Notes: generated by a model not told the origin, from the sequence alone. A stretch of DNA of 44,061 bases from JBBQWS01 sp038210415 (GCA_038210415.1 JBBQWS010000024.1:1-44061); one strand, 5' to 3'; positions 1-8,753 are shown, counted from the stretch's first letter. Numbers and translations are program-made.

Positions 1-1613
1 GCCACCGACAGGGCCCGCGACGCTGCCTCCGGGTCGGACACGATCGCATGCTCGGTGATCTCGATGCCGAGGCCCGACAGCGCTACGTCGTCACGCTCGG
101 CCTCGATCCGGTGACGTTCGATCACCTCGGCGAGTGACTCCTGTCCGGCACTGACGTTGACGTATACCCGGAACCTGCGCGGTGCTAGTCCGACGAGGTC
201 GCGACGCAGCTGGCGAGCCTGGCGCGCGATGGCGAGGTCGAGATCCTGCGCCAGCCCGCACTCGGCCATGAGCGGCAGGAAGGCGGAGGGCGGCAGGATG
301 CCGCGCGTCGGGTGGCGCCAGCGCGCGAGTGCCTCGACTGCCACGATCGCACGTGTGGATGGGTCGACGAGCGGCTGGAACCAGGCCTCGAACTCATCGT
401 CGTCCAAGGCCTGGCGTAGGGCACTCTCGCGTTGGAGCCGGTTCGACAGCGCCGCCCGCATCGAGTCGTCGAAGACCACCACACGGTTGCGCCCCGCACC
501 CTTGGCCTCGTAGAGCGCGGCGTCGGCGTAGCGCATGAGGTCGAGAGCAGAGGTGCTCTGACGGCTGAGCGCGATCCCGACGCTCACCGTCGTGACGACG
601 CGCAGGCCGCTCAGGGTGAACGGCTTGTCGAGCGCTGCCCGGATTCGCTCGCCGAGGCGTTGTGCACCGGCAGGGTCGAGGCCGGGAGCCACGACGGTGA
701 ACTCGTCGCCACCGAGCCGGGAGAGGAGGTCCTCGCCGCGCACGCTCGCCCGCAGCCGCTCGGCGACGTCGCGCAGGAGCTGGTCGCCTTCGACGTGACC
801 GAGGGAGTCGTTGACGACCTTGAAGCGGTCGATGTCGAGGTACAGCACAGCTGTGCGGCCGATCTGCGGTCGCGAGAGCTGGTGCTCGAGGGTGTCTCGG
901 AACAGGGCGCGGTTTGCCAGACCGGTGAGGTCGTCGTGAGTGGCTCGGTGGACGAGGCGAGCGTTGGCCTCCGACAGCTGAGCAGACAGTGCCTCCTCGA
1001 CGATGCGACCGCCGACCGAGTCGGCGATGAGCCGGTTGATGGAGACGAACGAGACGTACAGCATGCCGATGAACACCGCGCCCATCACGGCGAGGCCTCG
1101 CGGCACCTCCGGGAGCAGCCATCCTGCGGCGATCGCGACAGTGAGGGGCACCATCATCCCGAGCACGAGGACAAGGAAGAACGGCCGGTAGGCGGCCGAT
1201 GCCGTCAACGACGATGCCGCCGCTGCCACGCAGAAGAACATGATGAGGTAGGTCTCGGAGTGCTCGCGCGGCTGAAGTACGAGGAGTGCGAGCGGCCACC
1301 CGATGGCTGGGAGCAGCAAGCTACTCGTTGCCAGACGTCGCGCGCGCACCGTGTTCGTTCCGTCGTGACGGATCGAGCGCAGCAACGTCGTCAGGGTCGC
1401 GACTGACACGAGACTGACCACCAGCTGGCTGATCAGGAATGACATGCGGCGCAGCAACGACGGCTCGTCGACGAGCAGCACGAGAGTGAGTGCTCCCGGT
1501 GGTCCGACGAGCATGAGAGCTCGAGAGGCGACCGCCGCGCGCGAGATCATCTGCGACTCGGCGTCGTGACGATACGTGGCGTCAGACGCACGCCTGAGCC
1601 CACGAAGGTCCAC
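1..1613 (-). CDS. Membrane GGDEF-EAL cyclic-di-GMP protein (3' end outside window)
   Basis: The reading frame is open from the window edge to a GTG at 1613 (ATG at 1550 is an alternative; neither has a clear ribosome site). The N-terminal third is hydrophobic, with several membrane segments between about residues 20 and 200. A GGDEF domain follows: the active-site GGDEF lies at about 700-714, preceded by RGED five residues upstream, which fits the inhibitory RxxD site. The EAL domain starts near 390 with EALARW, a conserved VNVSAG and EITEH, so both halves look catalytically intact. Such proteins make and break cyclic-di-GMP at the inner membrane. The gene is chromosomal, lies outside the mobile element and is transcribed away from the tRNA. 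The C-terminal end of the EAL domain is cut off by the window. Confidence 0.9.
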   Translation of the reverse strand, partial: MDLRGLRRASDATYRHDAESQMISRAAVASRALMLVGPPGALTLVLLVDEPSLLRRMSFLISQLVVSLVSVATLTTLLRSIRHDGTNTVRARRLATSSLLLPAIGWPLALLVLQPREHSETYLIMFFCVAAAASSLTASAAYRPFFLVLVLGMMVPLTVAIAAGWLLPEVPRGLAVMGAVFIGMLYVSFVSINRLIADSVGGRIVEEALSAQLSEANARLVHRATHDDLTGLANRALFRDTLEHQLSRPQIGRTAVLYLDIDRFKVVNDSLGHVEGDQLLRDVAERLRASVRGEDLLSRLGGDEFTVVAPGLDPAGAQRLGERIRAALDKPFTLSGLRVVTTVSVGIALSRQSTSALDLMRYADAALYEAKGAGRNRVVVFDDSMRAALSNRLQRESALRQALDDDEFEAWFQPLVDPSTRAIVAVEALARWRHPTRGILPPSAFLPLMAECGLAQDLDLAIARQARQLRRDLVGLAPRRFRVYVNVSAGQESLAEVIERHRIEAERDDVALSGLGIEITEHAIVSDPEAASRALSV

Positions 1614-1677
1614 ATGCTGAGGCTAGGAGTGCGTCGGTGCCCGTTGCCTGTTGACGAAGGGTGATCCTGGTGTGCGG

Positions 1678-1706
1678 TTCATGACCGAAACACCCCTCGT
1701 TACGCT
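1678..1706 (+). promoter_or_regulatory. Possible tRNA-Met promoter
   Basis: TTCATG at 1678-1683 and TACGCT at 1701-1706 are separated by 17 bp, and the second hexamer ends 9 bp before the tRNA 5' end. The -35 match is weak. A TTGACG at 1651 is better as a -35 but has no -10 at the right distance. Confidence 0.3.
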
Positions 1707-1714
1707 GACTACCC

Positions 1715-1792
1715 GGGGCGGTAGCTCAGCTGGTCAGAGCAGCGGACTCATAATCCGTCAGGTCGTGGGTTCGAGCCCCACCCGCCCCACCA
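1715..1792 (+). tRNA. tRNA-Met (CAT anticodon, elongator type)
   Basis: The cloverleaf is complete: acceptor GGGGCGG (1715-1721) pairs with CCGCCCC (1782-1788), the D stem GCTC/GAGC and T stem GTGGG/CCCAC pair, the T loop is TTCGAGC, and CCA is encoded at 1790-1792. The anticodon loop is CTCATAA. The acceptor stem is fully paired at 1:72, so it is not initiator tRNA; a lysidine tRNA-Ile2 with CAT cannot be ruled out by eye. The 3' half is the integration target of the element to its right, and because it sits at the left end the tRNA is still intact. Confidence 0.93.
1755..1770 (+). other. Candidate left attachment core inside tRNA-Met
   Basis: This 16-bp stretch begins in the 3' strand of the anticodon stem, crosses the variable loop and ends at the start of the T loop. 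It recurs at 43639-43654 with one mismatch (g to a at the eighth base). Integration in the 3' half of a tRNA next to the integrase gene is the classic arrangement for tyrosine integrases. Confidence 0.55.
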
Positions 1793-1824
1793 TTCAACGC
1801 TGTGACCTGCGCAAACGCTCCCCG

Positions 1825-2994
1825 TCACGGAGGCGGCTCTGGGTTTGACACCAACCCTGACACCAACGCGGCGAGCACGGCGGAGTCGTCGACGAGCAGA
1901 TGCCCGTAGACGTCCATGGTCAGGGACGCACGTCGGTGGCCAAGCTGCTTGGCCACGACAGCCGGTGGGAGCACCGACAGGCCGGCTGTGGCGACGTAGT
2001 GGCGAAGAGCGTGAAACGAGCCCGGGAAGCAGGCGGCGGTTGCGGCCTCGCGGAATCCCCGCCGGACGTTCCCGGAGTGCTGAGGTGTGCCGATGCTGGT
2101 GGGGAAGACGAGATCGTGCTCCACCCAGGCGGAGCGAGCGGCCCGGCGCTGCCCGTCCACGTGGGCTCGCTGGCGGACGAGCTGCGTCACGACCAGGGGT
2201 GACAGCGCCACGCGTCGGGCGCCGCCGGACTTGGTGCGGTTGCCGACGACGGTGGACCCGGAGACGGTGAGCGAGGTGGTGCCACGGATGTGCCACGAAG
2301 CGCCGTCGAGGTCGAGGTCGGCCCAGCGCACCGCGAGGGCCTCACCGATCCGGCACCCAGTTCCCACGATGAGTGCGACCAGTCGTTCGAGGTCGGTCCC
2401 CTCGAGCTCTGCCAGCAGTGCCCGGACCTGCTCGGTGGTGGGGGGAACCACGTCGGCCGTGCGCGGCGCCGATTCGGGCACCGTCACGCCACGGGCCGGG
2501 TTGGCGGTGAGGAGCCGGCCCCGTACCGCATCGTCGAGGCAGGCCGAGAGCGCGATCAGCGATCCCTTGATGGTGGCGGCGGACAAGCCCTTCGCCCCCA
2601 AGCTGTGGGACAGGTCGTCGACGTGGAGCGGCGTGAGGTCACGCAACCGCACGCCGCCGATGGCGGGGAGCACATAGGTGTCGAGGCGGTAGACATACGC
2701 GCCGACGGTGGACTCTCGCCGGCGCCGTGCGGCCCTGCCTGAGGCGGTCCAGTCGTCAGCCCAGGTGCGCAGCGTCGCGGCCGAGTCGAGGATGGACTCG
2801 CGTCGCTCGGCCTTCGCCAGCATGCTTCGCCGCTTCCGCACTGCCTCGGCATGAGTTGAGGCGTAGGCAGTTCGCCGCTTCCCGGAGGTCGGGTCGGTGA
2901 CGCGGACCATCCAGCGTCCATCGCTGCGCTCGGTGATCGAGCCCGCACCGTTTCCCTGCTTCGGACCGCGCCCGAGAGTGTTGTCCTGAGGCAC
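1825..2994 (-). CDS. int: Tyrosine site-specific integrase
   Basis: The product (389 aa) inserts and, with the excisionase, removes the element by site-specific recombination at tRNA-Met. It has an N-terminal arm-binding segment, a SAM-like core-binding region (about residues 75-170) and a catalytic domain with Arg215 (GTGCRIGEAL), Lys near 255, HALRH (His328, Arg331), LGHR (His353) and the nucleophile Tyr363 in MDVYGH. All catalytic residues are present. I chose the GTG at 2994 because it follows the excisionase TGA by one base, suggesting translational coupling; an in-frame ATG at 3021 would overlap the excisionase by about 25 bp. The gene ends 33 bp from the tRNA, and its last codons contain the left arm-site repeats. 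Confidence 0.95.
   Translation of the reverse strand: MPQDNTLGRGPKQGNGAGSITERSDGRWMVRVTDPTSGKRRTAYASTHAEAVRKRRSMLAKAERRESILDSAATLRTWADDWTASGRAARRRRESTVGAYVYRLDTYVLPAIGGVRLRDLTPLHVDDLSHSLGAKGLSAATIKGSLIALSACLDDAVRGRLLTANPARGVTVPESAPRTADVVPPTTEQVRALLAELEGTDLERLVALIVGTGCRIGEALAVRWADLDLDGASWHIRGTTSLTVSGSTVVGNRTKSGGARRVALSPLVVTQLVRQRAHVDGQRRAARSAWVEHDLVFPTSIGTPQHSGNVRRGFREAATAACFPGSFHALRHYVATAGLSVLPPAVVAKQLGHRRASLTMDVYGHLLVDDSAVLAALVSGLVSNPEPPP
1844..1869 (+). repeat. Left arm-type integrase site pair
   Basis: The 10-mer tgacaccaac occurs at 1846-1855 and 1858-1867, 12 bp apart. The same doublet, in the same orientation, is at 43509-43534. It overlaps the last codons of the integrase. Paired short direct repeats flanking the core are typical of arm-type binding sites for the N-terminal domain of lambda-like integrases. 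Confidence 0.6.
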
Positions 2995-2995
2995 A

Positions 2996-3226
2996 TCACA
3001 CCCCGTATGCCATGGCAGCAACAGCCCGTCGTTCGTCGATGAAGTCGCCGATCGCGTCGACGGGGATGCGGCGGAGATGACCGATCTGGATGCTCTCGAT
3101 CTCGCCCCGCGAGAGCAGTGCGTACATGGTGCTGCGGCCGACGCCGAGGCGCCGAGCCGCTTGCTCGACGGTCAGCAGCGTGCACGCGGGATCGGCGGTC
3201 GGTGAGGTGGTTCCGCGACGAGGCAT
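2996..3226 (-). CDS. Excisionase / MerR-type helix-turn-helix protein
   Basis: This 76-aa protein has the HTH_17 pattern of small excisionases: LTVEQAARRLGVGRSTMY forms the helix-turn-helix at about residues 19-36, followed by a wing reading HLRRIPVDAIGDFIDERR. It would bend DNA at the attachment site and steer the integrase toward excision. The ATG at 3226 has a strong ribosome site, GGAGGAG, four bases upstream, which rules out the longer open frame reaching 3673. It is immediately upstream of the integrase and shares its transcript. Whether it is a true Xis or only a regulator cannot be told from sequence, but the position is typical. Confidence 0.85.
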   Translation of the reverse strand: MPRRGTTSPTADPACTLLTVEQAARRLGVGRSTMYALLSRGEIESIQIGHLRRIPVDAIGDFIDERRAVAAMAYGV

Positions 3227-3874
3227 TGCTCCTCCAAGGGCTTGTGGTGAGAGGGCCCCGGTCCATCGGGGCTCGAGGGGATGAGTCGTGCAAGTGCGTT
3301 GGGCGGGTTCTGTGGACGGCTCAGCGGCGCGGGCTGGCTGTGGAGCACCCGGGCGGACGGGTGCGTGTCGTTGTCCGCATGTGACACGAACCAGTCGTAT
3401 GCCTGGTTCAGAGTCCCTGGAACTGTCCGCGTTCACAGGCGTTCGTCGGTTCGTCCGCGCCGAGGTCGATGTGGCCGAGTGATGTTGCCATCGTGTGCAG
3501 GGGTTCACCGGAGAAGATGCGCGCCGGAACGGGCTGACAGCCCCAACCCGCGCCACCGAGGAGCAGCCGAGGGCTTTTCTCCACGTGCTCGGCGGCGGCC
3601 TGGTCAGGTGGATCCGGGCTGCACGCTCGTGACGTTTCATGGTGTACCTCCAGCGGGGTTCATCAGGGGGCAAGGAAATGTCCCTCTATCTGGAGGAGTG
3701 CACGACGGGCTGGGGAAACCGGGGAGATTCCAAAACGATCCGGACACGATCCCTTTCGGTAGTCCACGGAAGTCCAGGCGCGTCCGTGGCGTCGCGGCTC
3801 CTCAGAGTCGTTGTGCGGGCGGGGTCAGGAACGTCGAGGGGGCGTGGCTCGACGTTCGCTGAGACCGGGAGGCG
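3227..3874. other. Intergenic region between relaxase and excisionase; hairpin at 3388-3409
   Basis: No convincing gene is seen in these 650 bp; the open frames lack ribosome sites and recognisable products. A perfect 7-bp inverted repeat (GAACCAG, 8-base loop, CTGGTTC) lies at 3388-3409, and CCTCCAG/CTGGAGG arms at 3647-3653 and 3690-3696 enclose 36 bases. The region should hold the promoter for xis-int and could hold the transfer origin, because an untranslated structured stretch beside a relaxase is where oriT is usually found. Confidence 0.4.
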
Positions 3875-6800
3875 TTATCGACCAATACCGATGTCGTAGC
3901 CGTGCTCGATGCTCGGGGCGTCGAGCTCGACCGCATAGGGGCGCCCGTGGTCGATCGGTTCGGGCGGTTGGAGGCGAGGGTCGTCCGAGCCGGTGTGAGC
4001 GTTCGGATCCGCGATGGCCTGGCTTCCTCGTTCCCGCCAGGTGTTGAGGCGGGCCAGCCGGTCCTGGTCCTCGCCGAGGGTCCGTTCGTGTGTGTCGGCG
4101 TCGACGACACCCGTCAGGTGGGTCACCTCCGTCTCGGCGCGTTCCACAGTGTCGATGGCGTCGGCGACAACTCCCTGGGTGAAGGTCACCTTCGCGGTGA
4201 GCTCGGCACGGCGCTTGCGGGCGAAGAACCCGACATTGTCCAGGTCGGTTTCGGCGGTGCGGAGGTCGCTGGCGAGCTGGTCGAGTCGTCGACGGGCGTG
4301 GTCGCGTTCGTCGCGGGCGCGGTCGAGGTCGCCCTGGTGGCGGCGGTGCTCGACCGGGACCTGCCGGCCCGGGTGTGCAGCGTCGGCCTTCGCCCAGGCT
4401 GCTTCCCGCGTGGCTTGCACGGGCGGGTCGAGAAGAGAGTGCGCGGCGCGGTCCCGCCCGCTGGTCGCGACGGCGCGGGCGAGCAGGGCGAGCGCACCGT
4501 CCAGGTCCGGAAGGGGCAGCTGGACGCCGGCCGGAGGCCTGGCCGCACCCTTGCCGCGGGTCTGGCCATGGGTCGGGTGGGGTTGCCGCCGGTCTGGCCA
4601 AGCCCTCTCATCGGTGCTGGTCGGTGTCGGGGGGTGGCGGTGCGGGCCGGCGTCTCCGGTGACCAGCTCGGGGGTGGTGTGGACGTGGTTCTCGAGACGG
4701 CCGCGCGTCATCGCGACGTAGAGGTGCTCCCGATCCAGCCCACTTCGGGCCAGGATGATGCCGATGTCGGTGGTCGCGCCTTGGGCGCCGTCGATGGTGG
4801 CGGCCCACCCGTACTCCGCATGAGCCGCGAGGTACCCGAGCGGCAAGGTGGTCGTCCCACGACCCCGGAGATCCGTCACGACGAGGCCGCCGGTGTCGTT
4901 GGCGGCCAGGACGCGGAAGCGGTCTCCGTTGCGTAGCGTGTCGTCGCCGATGGGGATGCGGGTGGTGTTGCGCTTCGCGATCAGCACGTCCCCGGCCCGC
5001 CAGGTGCGGTCCTCGACCTGGTCGCGGGTTGACGCCGACCGTGTCGCGACCCTCACCAGGTCCGGTCCGGTGACCTGACCGGTCGCGACCGCGACAGCGC
5101 GGGCTCGGGAGTTCAGGGCGTTCACGTCGGTCCAGGCCCGGGCGAGCATGAGGGCGTCGTGGCCGTGGTCGGTGGCGGTCCGCCACCGGTCGAACACCGC
5201 GTCCGCGGCGTCCTCGCTGGAGGCTTCGGGGTGGACGCGACCGTGTTCGGCGTAGACGTCGAGGACGGTGGTGTCGCCGGCGCGTAGGCGCAGCGTGGCG
5301 GCGCCCTCCCACAGGTGTCTGAACCGGTGCAGCTCGGTCAGCTCGATGACCTGACCGCCCATGGTGTGGGTGAGGTGTTCGAACATGCCACCGGGGGCGT
5401 TCACCGCACCGATCTGCGCGGGGTCACCGACCAGGACCAGCGGGATCCCGGTGTTCACGGCACGTGCGGTGAGGCGGTCGAGGTCCGCGGTGGACAGCAT
5501 CGACGCCTCATCGACGATGACCACCTCCCGCGGTGGGAGGAACCGCAAGCGGTGCCGGGCCCGTTCCGGGTCGTCGAGGTGGTCGTGGGTCAGCAGCCAC
5601 CGCGCCACCGTCTGACCCGCCGCCCCGGTCGCGTCCGACAGCTCGGAAGCCGCCCGCGCCGACGGCGCCAGCGCGGTGACCTCCATCCCCATCGAGTGCC
5701 ACGCGGCGACCGCGATGCCCAAGGTGGTGGTCTTCCCCGCCCCGGCCGGGGCGGTCATCACGGTGATCAGATCGCGGGACGCGACCAGGCGCACCACCGC
5801 GGCCCGCTGATCGGTGCTCAACCCGGCGCACGGCCCCTGGTAGAGGGCGGCGAGGAACTCGCGGGGCAGCCGATCCGGAGTCCTGAACCCCTCGCCGACG
5901 GCACGTTCCACGATCCGCGCCTCGGTCTCCACCAGCTCCCGGGACGCGTAGCGGGTGTCCGAGGCCCGCGCGGTCACGCCCGCCCGTTCGGTGCCGAGCG
6001 CGACGGTGCCGGAGACCTCGACCCGCGTCAGGGCGGTGTCGGTGAGGACCTCCACCAGGGCGACCGTCGCTGCCGCCGTCGTCGGGCCGGCGTTTCCCGC
6101 GACGGAGACCCTGGCGGCGATGGCGGAGGTCAGGTCGGCGCGGGACCACATGGCCTTGCGTCGCCCGATGTCCGTCACCGCGTCCGTCACCACCGTGTGC
6201 TCCCACCCCGGCACCGGTCGCCTCAGGGGCGCGGCGCGGTGCGCGGTCGCGGCGGAGTCCGTCACGGAGTCCGTCGTGGACCCCAACCCGGCGGCCTGGG
6301 CCGCCCACCGCGCGCGACGGTCCGCCTGAGGGACGGGTGCGTCCTTGGCCAGCCGTGTCGTGAGGACTGCGGTCTTGATGATTCTGGCCCGCTCCCCAGC
6401 TGACACGGGGCGGCCCAGGGTGGTCTCGGCGTCGGCGATGGTCGGGACCGCGTCGGCCATCACCGCCGACGTCCGCGACGACCACACCGCCATGAGCGCC
6501 TCGGGGACACCCTTGATCTCGGCCTGGCCATGCTCGGACACCGCCCCGAACACCACCGGCAACCGAGCCGTCAGCTCCGCCCGCAGCGCGGCCTGGTAGA
6601 CCACGCCAGCGGCCTTCTTGTGGTGGTAGATCTCGTGCCCGTCCAACGTGCGCCACGCCCCGTCATCACAGCGGACCTTGTTCACCACCAGGGCATGTGT
6701 GTGCAGCTGCGGGTCCCCGGTCCGCGACGTCCGATGGTCGAACAACGCCGCGGTGAACCCCGCCGAGCCGATCTGCTCGACACCGTCACGGCCGCGCCGC

Positions 6801-7198
6801 GACACCGACGCATGCGCCTCCAGGAAGTCCAGCGCCGCCCTCACCGCCGCACCGTGCGCGGCATCGATCGCCGCCATCGTGCGAGCGTCCCCGAGGGCCC
6901 ACAGAGTCGACACGGACTTCGGCGCGGAGAACGTCAGGTCGAACCCGGTCACCGCATCCGACCGCCACCCGGACCCCAACGCCGCCCCCGTCGTCGGGGA
7001 CAGGGCACGACCGAAGAGCGCCTCGAGCTCACGCTCCTCCACACTCGCACCGACCGTCAGCCCGAGCTGCGCGAGCCCGGAACCGTGCCAACGGCCAGGG
7101 GCGTCGCCGTGCTCGGCGTAGTACTCACACGCACCACCCGCGACCGTGCGCGAGTAGTACCGCCACGACGACCGGCCGATCTTCGCACTGGACAACAC
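3875..7198 (-). CDS. MobF-family conjugative relaxase-helicase (TrwC/TraA-like)
   Basis: A 1107-aa protein that would nick the transfer origin, stay bound to the 5' end and unwind the strand. The TrwC-type relaxase domain fills about residues 1-300: Tyr pairs at 14-15 and 26-27, and a histidine triad His155, His166, His168 (the last two in LHTHAL), with the same spacing as the TrwC triad. A superfamily 1 helicase follows, with Walker A in APAGAGKTTT near residue 485 and Walker B in VIVDEAS near 560. The far C-terminus is charged and helical, probably coiled coil. It stands alone: no coupling protein, nickase accessory or mating-pore gene lies nearby. The start is taken as the ATG at 7198, about 14 residues before the first Tyr pair. 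Confidence 0.93.
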   Translation of the reverse strand: MLSSAKIGRSSWRYYSRTVAGGACEYYAEHGDAPGRWHGSGLAQLGLTVGASVEERELEALFGRALSPTTGAALGSGWRSDAVTGFDLTFSAPKSVSTLWALGDARTMAAIDAAHGAAVRAALDFLEAHASVSRRGRDGVEQIGSAGFTAALFDHRTSRTGDPQLHTHALVVNKVRCDDGAWRTLDGHEIYHHKKAAGVVYQAALRAELTARLPVVFGAVSEHGQAEIKGVPEALMAVWSSRTSAVMADAVPTIADAETTLGRPVSAGERARIIKTAVLTTRLAKDAPVPQADRRARWAAQAAGLGSTTDSVTDSAATAHRAAPLRRPVPGWEHTVVTDAVTDIGRRKAMWSRADLTSAIAARVSVAGNAGPTTAAATVALVEVLTDTALTRVEVSGTVALGTERAGVTARASDTRYASRELVETEARIVERAVGEGFRTPDRLPREFLAALYQGPCAGLSTDQRAAVVRLVASRDLITVMTAPAGAGKTTTLGIAVAAWHSMGMEVTALAPSARAASELSDATGAAGQTVARWLLTHDHLDDPERARHRLRFLPPREVVIVDEASMLSTADLDRLTARAVNTGIPLVLVGDPAQIGAVNAPGGMFEHLTHTMGGQVIELTELHRFRHLWEGAATLRLRAGDTTVLDVYAEHGRVHPEASSEDAADAVFDRWRTATDHGHDALMLARAWTDVNALNSRARAVAVATGQVTGPDLVRVATRSASTRDQVEDRTWRAGDVLIAKRNTTRIPIGDDTLRNGDRFRVLAANDTGGLVVTDLRGRGTTTLPLGYLAAHAEYGWAATIDGAQGATTDIGIILARSGLDREHLYVAMTRGRLENHVHTTPELVTGDAGPHRHPPTPTSTDERAWPDRRQPHPTHGQTRGKGAARPPAGVQLPLPDLDGALALLARAVATSGRDRAAHSLLDPPVQATREAAWAKADAAHPGRQVPVEHRRHQGDLDRARDERDHARRRLDQLASDLRTAETDLDNVGFFARKRRAELTAKVTFTQGVVADAIDTVERAETEVTHLTGVVDADTHERTLGEDQDRLARLNTWRERGSQAIADPNAHTGSDDPRLQPPEPIDHGRPYAVELDAPSIEHGYDIGIGR

Positions 7199-7442
7199 GA
7201 AACATCACAACCCGGAAACCCGTTGAGCGACAATGGAATCAGGGCCAGACGGTACTCGCCGCCGATGCACATGTCTGCCTCGATTCCCGGCAGGCGGCTG
7301 TCACGAAACGCGTGTGACGAACAGGTAGCCCCGGGGTGGCGCGTCGTGGACACGGGCGGATCGACGTGGACGATATGCCTCGTCAAAGAGGGCCACGAAA
7401 GTTGTCTGACGTTCGCGCGTGTCGCGACAGATTGCTCGGGGC
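7199..7442. other. Intergenic region upstream of relaxase; oriT candidate
   Basis: No gene is seen. The stretch contains an inverted repeat GTCAC, 9-base loop, GTGAC at 7300-7318, extended by CTG/CAG outside. Relaxase promoters and transfer origins often lie directly upstream of mobF genes, so this is the second place to look for the nick site. The evidence is positional only. Confidence 0.3.
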
Positions 7443-7969
7443 TCAGCGGGCGTCGAGCCACGTCTGGACGCGTGCGACGGCTGAGTCGGTCAGGACGTCC
7501 TGGGCGTGGTAGCGCTCGTAGATCTCTTGGGCGTCCAGCACGGAGTTCACGACGCAACGTCCGAGGAGGTAGTCGATGTCGTCGGTGTCGCGTCGTCCAC
7601 GGTTGGCGCGCAGCTTCATTGCGAGGAGCACTGGACAGAGCCGACAGACACCGTCACGTCGCCGACACGGAAGATCTCGTGCCAGTCGTCGAGTCCAACG
7701 AGCGGGACGTAGGCCATGGCGGCGTCGTTGAGCCAGTCCGCGGGCAGGTCCCGCTCGAGCGCCATCGTGGCCGCCATAGCGCGCACCGGGGCGACGGGCA
7801 GCAGTACCGCGTCGATGTCGGCGGTGGAGCGCCGCTCGGCGTTCATCAGGGCGATGGCTGCGCCGCCGACGACGCGGATGCCCGCAGTGACTCCGTCGGC
7901 GTGTAACCGACCTGCGAGCTCCCGGAGCAGTAGCTCGACGTCGTCGTGATCGAGCAAGACGGCCATCAC
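7443..7969 (-). pseudogene. Frameshifted nucleotidyltransferase-type toxin (DUF6036/AbiEii-like)
   Basis: The first frame (ATG 7969 to TGA near 7616) has the nucleotidyltransferase core VVGGAAIALMN...STADIDAV (GG, then D-x-D) at about residues 33-56. It breaks off after VTVSVGSV. The rest of the family, LLAMKLRANRGRRDTDDIDYLLGR and a helical C-terminus ending TWLDAR, continues in the next frame up to 7443. The switch falls around 7625-7640. Start and antitoxin stop overlap by 4 bp, so the pair was one operon. A single-base change would restore about 175 aa; a sequencing error is possible. The C-terminal part has its own ATG but no clear ribosome site. The function as a toxin is inferred from pairing with the HTH gene. 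Confidence 0.7.
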
Positions 7970-8541
7970 ACGCTCGCAAGCTCAGCCGCAGCCAGGAACA
8001 CCCCATGCCGGGCCATGGCCGGCGGGGTGTCCTCTCGGGCCTGGTCACGCAGTGACGAGACCGCCTCGACGTCCCACGGCTCGGCCAACTGGTAGTCCGG
8101 GAGGTCGAGCCAGTGCGGGCGTGGCAGCGCATCGCGGCTCAGGTGGTAGTCGGTCACCGCCGCGAGCAGGGCGTCGTATCGCGAGTCCCCGACCGGAAGG
8201 GGTTGAGTGACCGCCAGCGCCACCCGCGTCGGATGCGCCTCGCGGGCAAGGTCATCGGAGCACTGGATGATCTCCCGCCACGCTCGACCTTCCTCGCCCG
8301 ACTCCAGGGCGATGCGCAGGTCAACCGCGACCTGCCACACCGGTCGCGAACGGGTCGGGAGCAGAGACACGCGTTGACCCAACGGCACCAGGAGCTGCTC
8401 GAGCCGGTCGAGGGTCGTGTCGTGCGCCCCAGACTCGACCGCGGCGATGCCAGGCTGGCTCACATGCGCGGCTTTCGCTAGCGCACGCTGCGACACACCA
8501 CGCGAGTGACGCGCGGTGCGCAGAAGTGACGACGCCGACAT
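7966..8541 (-). CDS. XRE-family antitoxin-like regulator
   Basis: This 191-aa protein begins with a Cro/CI helix-turn-helix (residues about 5-55: SQRALAKAAHVSQPGIAAVE) and has a C-terminal domain of about 120 residues without a motif I recognise. The gene lies directly upstream of, and overlaps by 4 bp, the nucleotidyltransferase-like gene, the layout of HTH antitoxin plus AbiEii/DUF6036 toxin pairs. It would repress its own promoter and neutralise the toxin. An AT-rich palindrome with an embedded -10 lies 12-29 bp before the ATG. In a mobile element such a pair would favour maintenance, but the toxin partner is frameshifted, so the present role may be regulatory only. Confidence 0.75.
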   Translation of the reverse strand: MSASSLLRTARHSRGVSQRALAKAAHVSQPGIAAVESGAHDTTLDRLEQLLVPLGQRVSLLPTRSRPVWQVAVDLRIALESGEEGRAWREIIQCSDDLAREAHPTRVALAVTQPLPVGDSRYDALLAAVTDYHLSRDALPRPHWLDLPDYQLAEPWDVEAVSSLRDQAREDTPPAMARHGVFLAAAELASV

Positions 8542-8552
8542 AGCTGCCTTTC

Positions 8553-8570
8553 GATACGAAATATCATATC
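8553..8570 (-). promoter_or_regulatory. Palindromic operator and -10 of the antitoxin gene
   Basis: An 18-bp imperfect palindrome (14 of 18 positions symmetric, GATA...TATC arms) stands out as AT-rich in a GC-rich neighbourhood. On the minus strand it contains TATGAT, a good -10. Repressor binding here would block the promoter, as expected for autoregulated toxin-antitoxin operons. Confidence 0.55.
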
Positions 8571-8699
8571 AAAGAATGCCTTGAACAGTCAATGACCGTC
8601 ATCAACGCTTCGCCGCTCGACCGGTCCATCGGTGGACACATCGCGACGTCAACCATCGGGCGAGCGCTGCGCGGGGCAGTCGGTGCAAGGCGAGTGCCT

Positions 8700-8753
8700 C
8701 GTCGGGGGATCCCGCGGACCAGGGACTGCGCACCCGCGACGAAGACCACGACC
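8700..8753. repeat. Fragment matching the EamA transporter gene at 30039-30092
   Basis: The 54 bases match 30039-30092 in 49 positions and in the same orientation. On the minus strand they encode VVFVAGAQSLVRGIPRR, against VVFVAGEQSQVRGIPRR in the transporter. The similarity stops abruptly on both sides. It appears to be a relic of a second EamA gene; no other part is recognisable between 8571 and 8791. Confidence 0.5.

Noticed and set aside
432..1406. Long plus-strand open frame opposite the GGDEF-EAL gene
   Set aside because: High-GC shadow; the minus frame carries GGDEF, RxxD and EAL motifs.
1715..1792. Initiator tRNA-Met
   Set aside because: The acceptor stem is paired at position 1:72 and the anticodon stem lacks the three consecutive G:C pairs of initiators.
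3281..3862. 193-aa plus-strand open frame between xis and the relaxase
   Set aside because: No ribosome site, no domain and poor amino acid composition; treated as non-coding.
3902..4936. 344-aa plus-strand open frame within the relaxase
   Set aside because: Antisense to the helicase C-terminal part of an intact relaxase; no ribosome site or domain.
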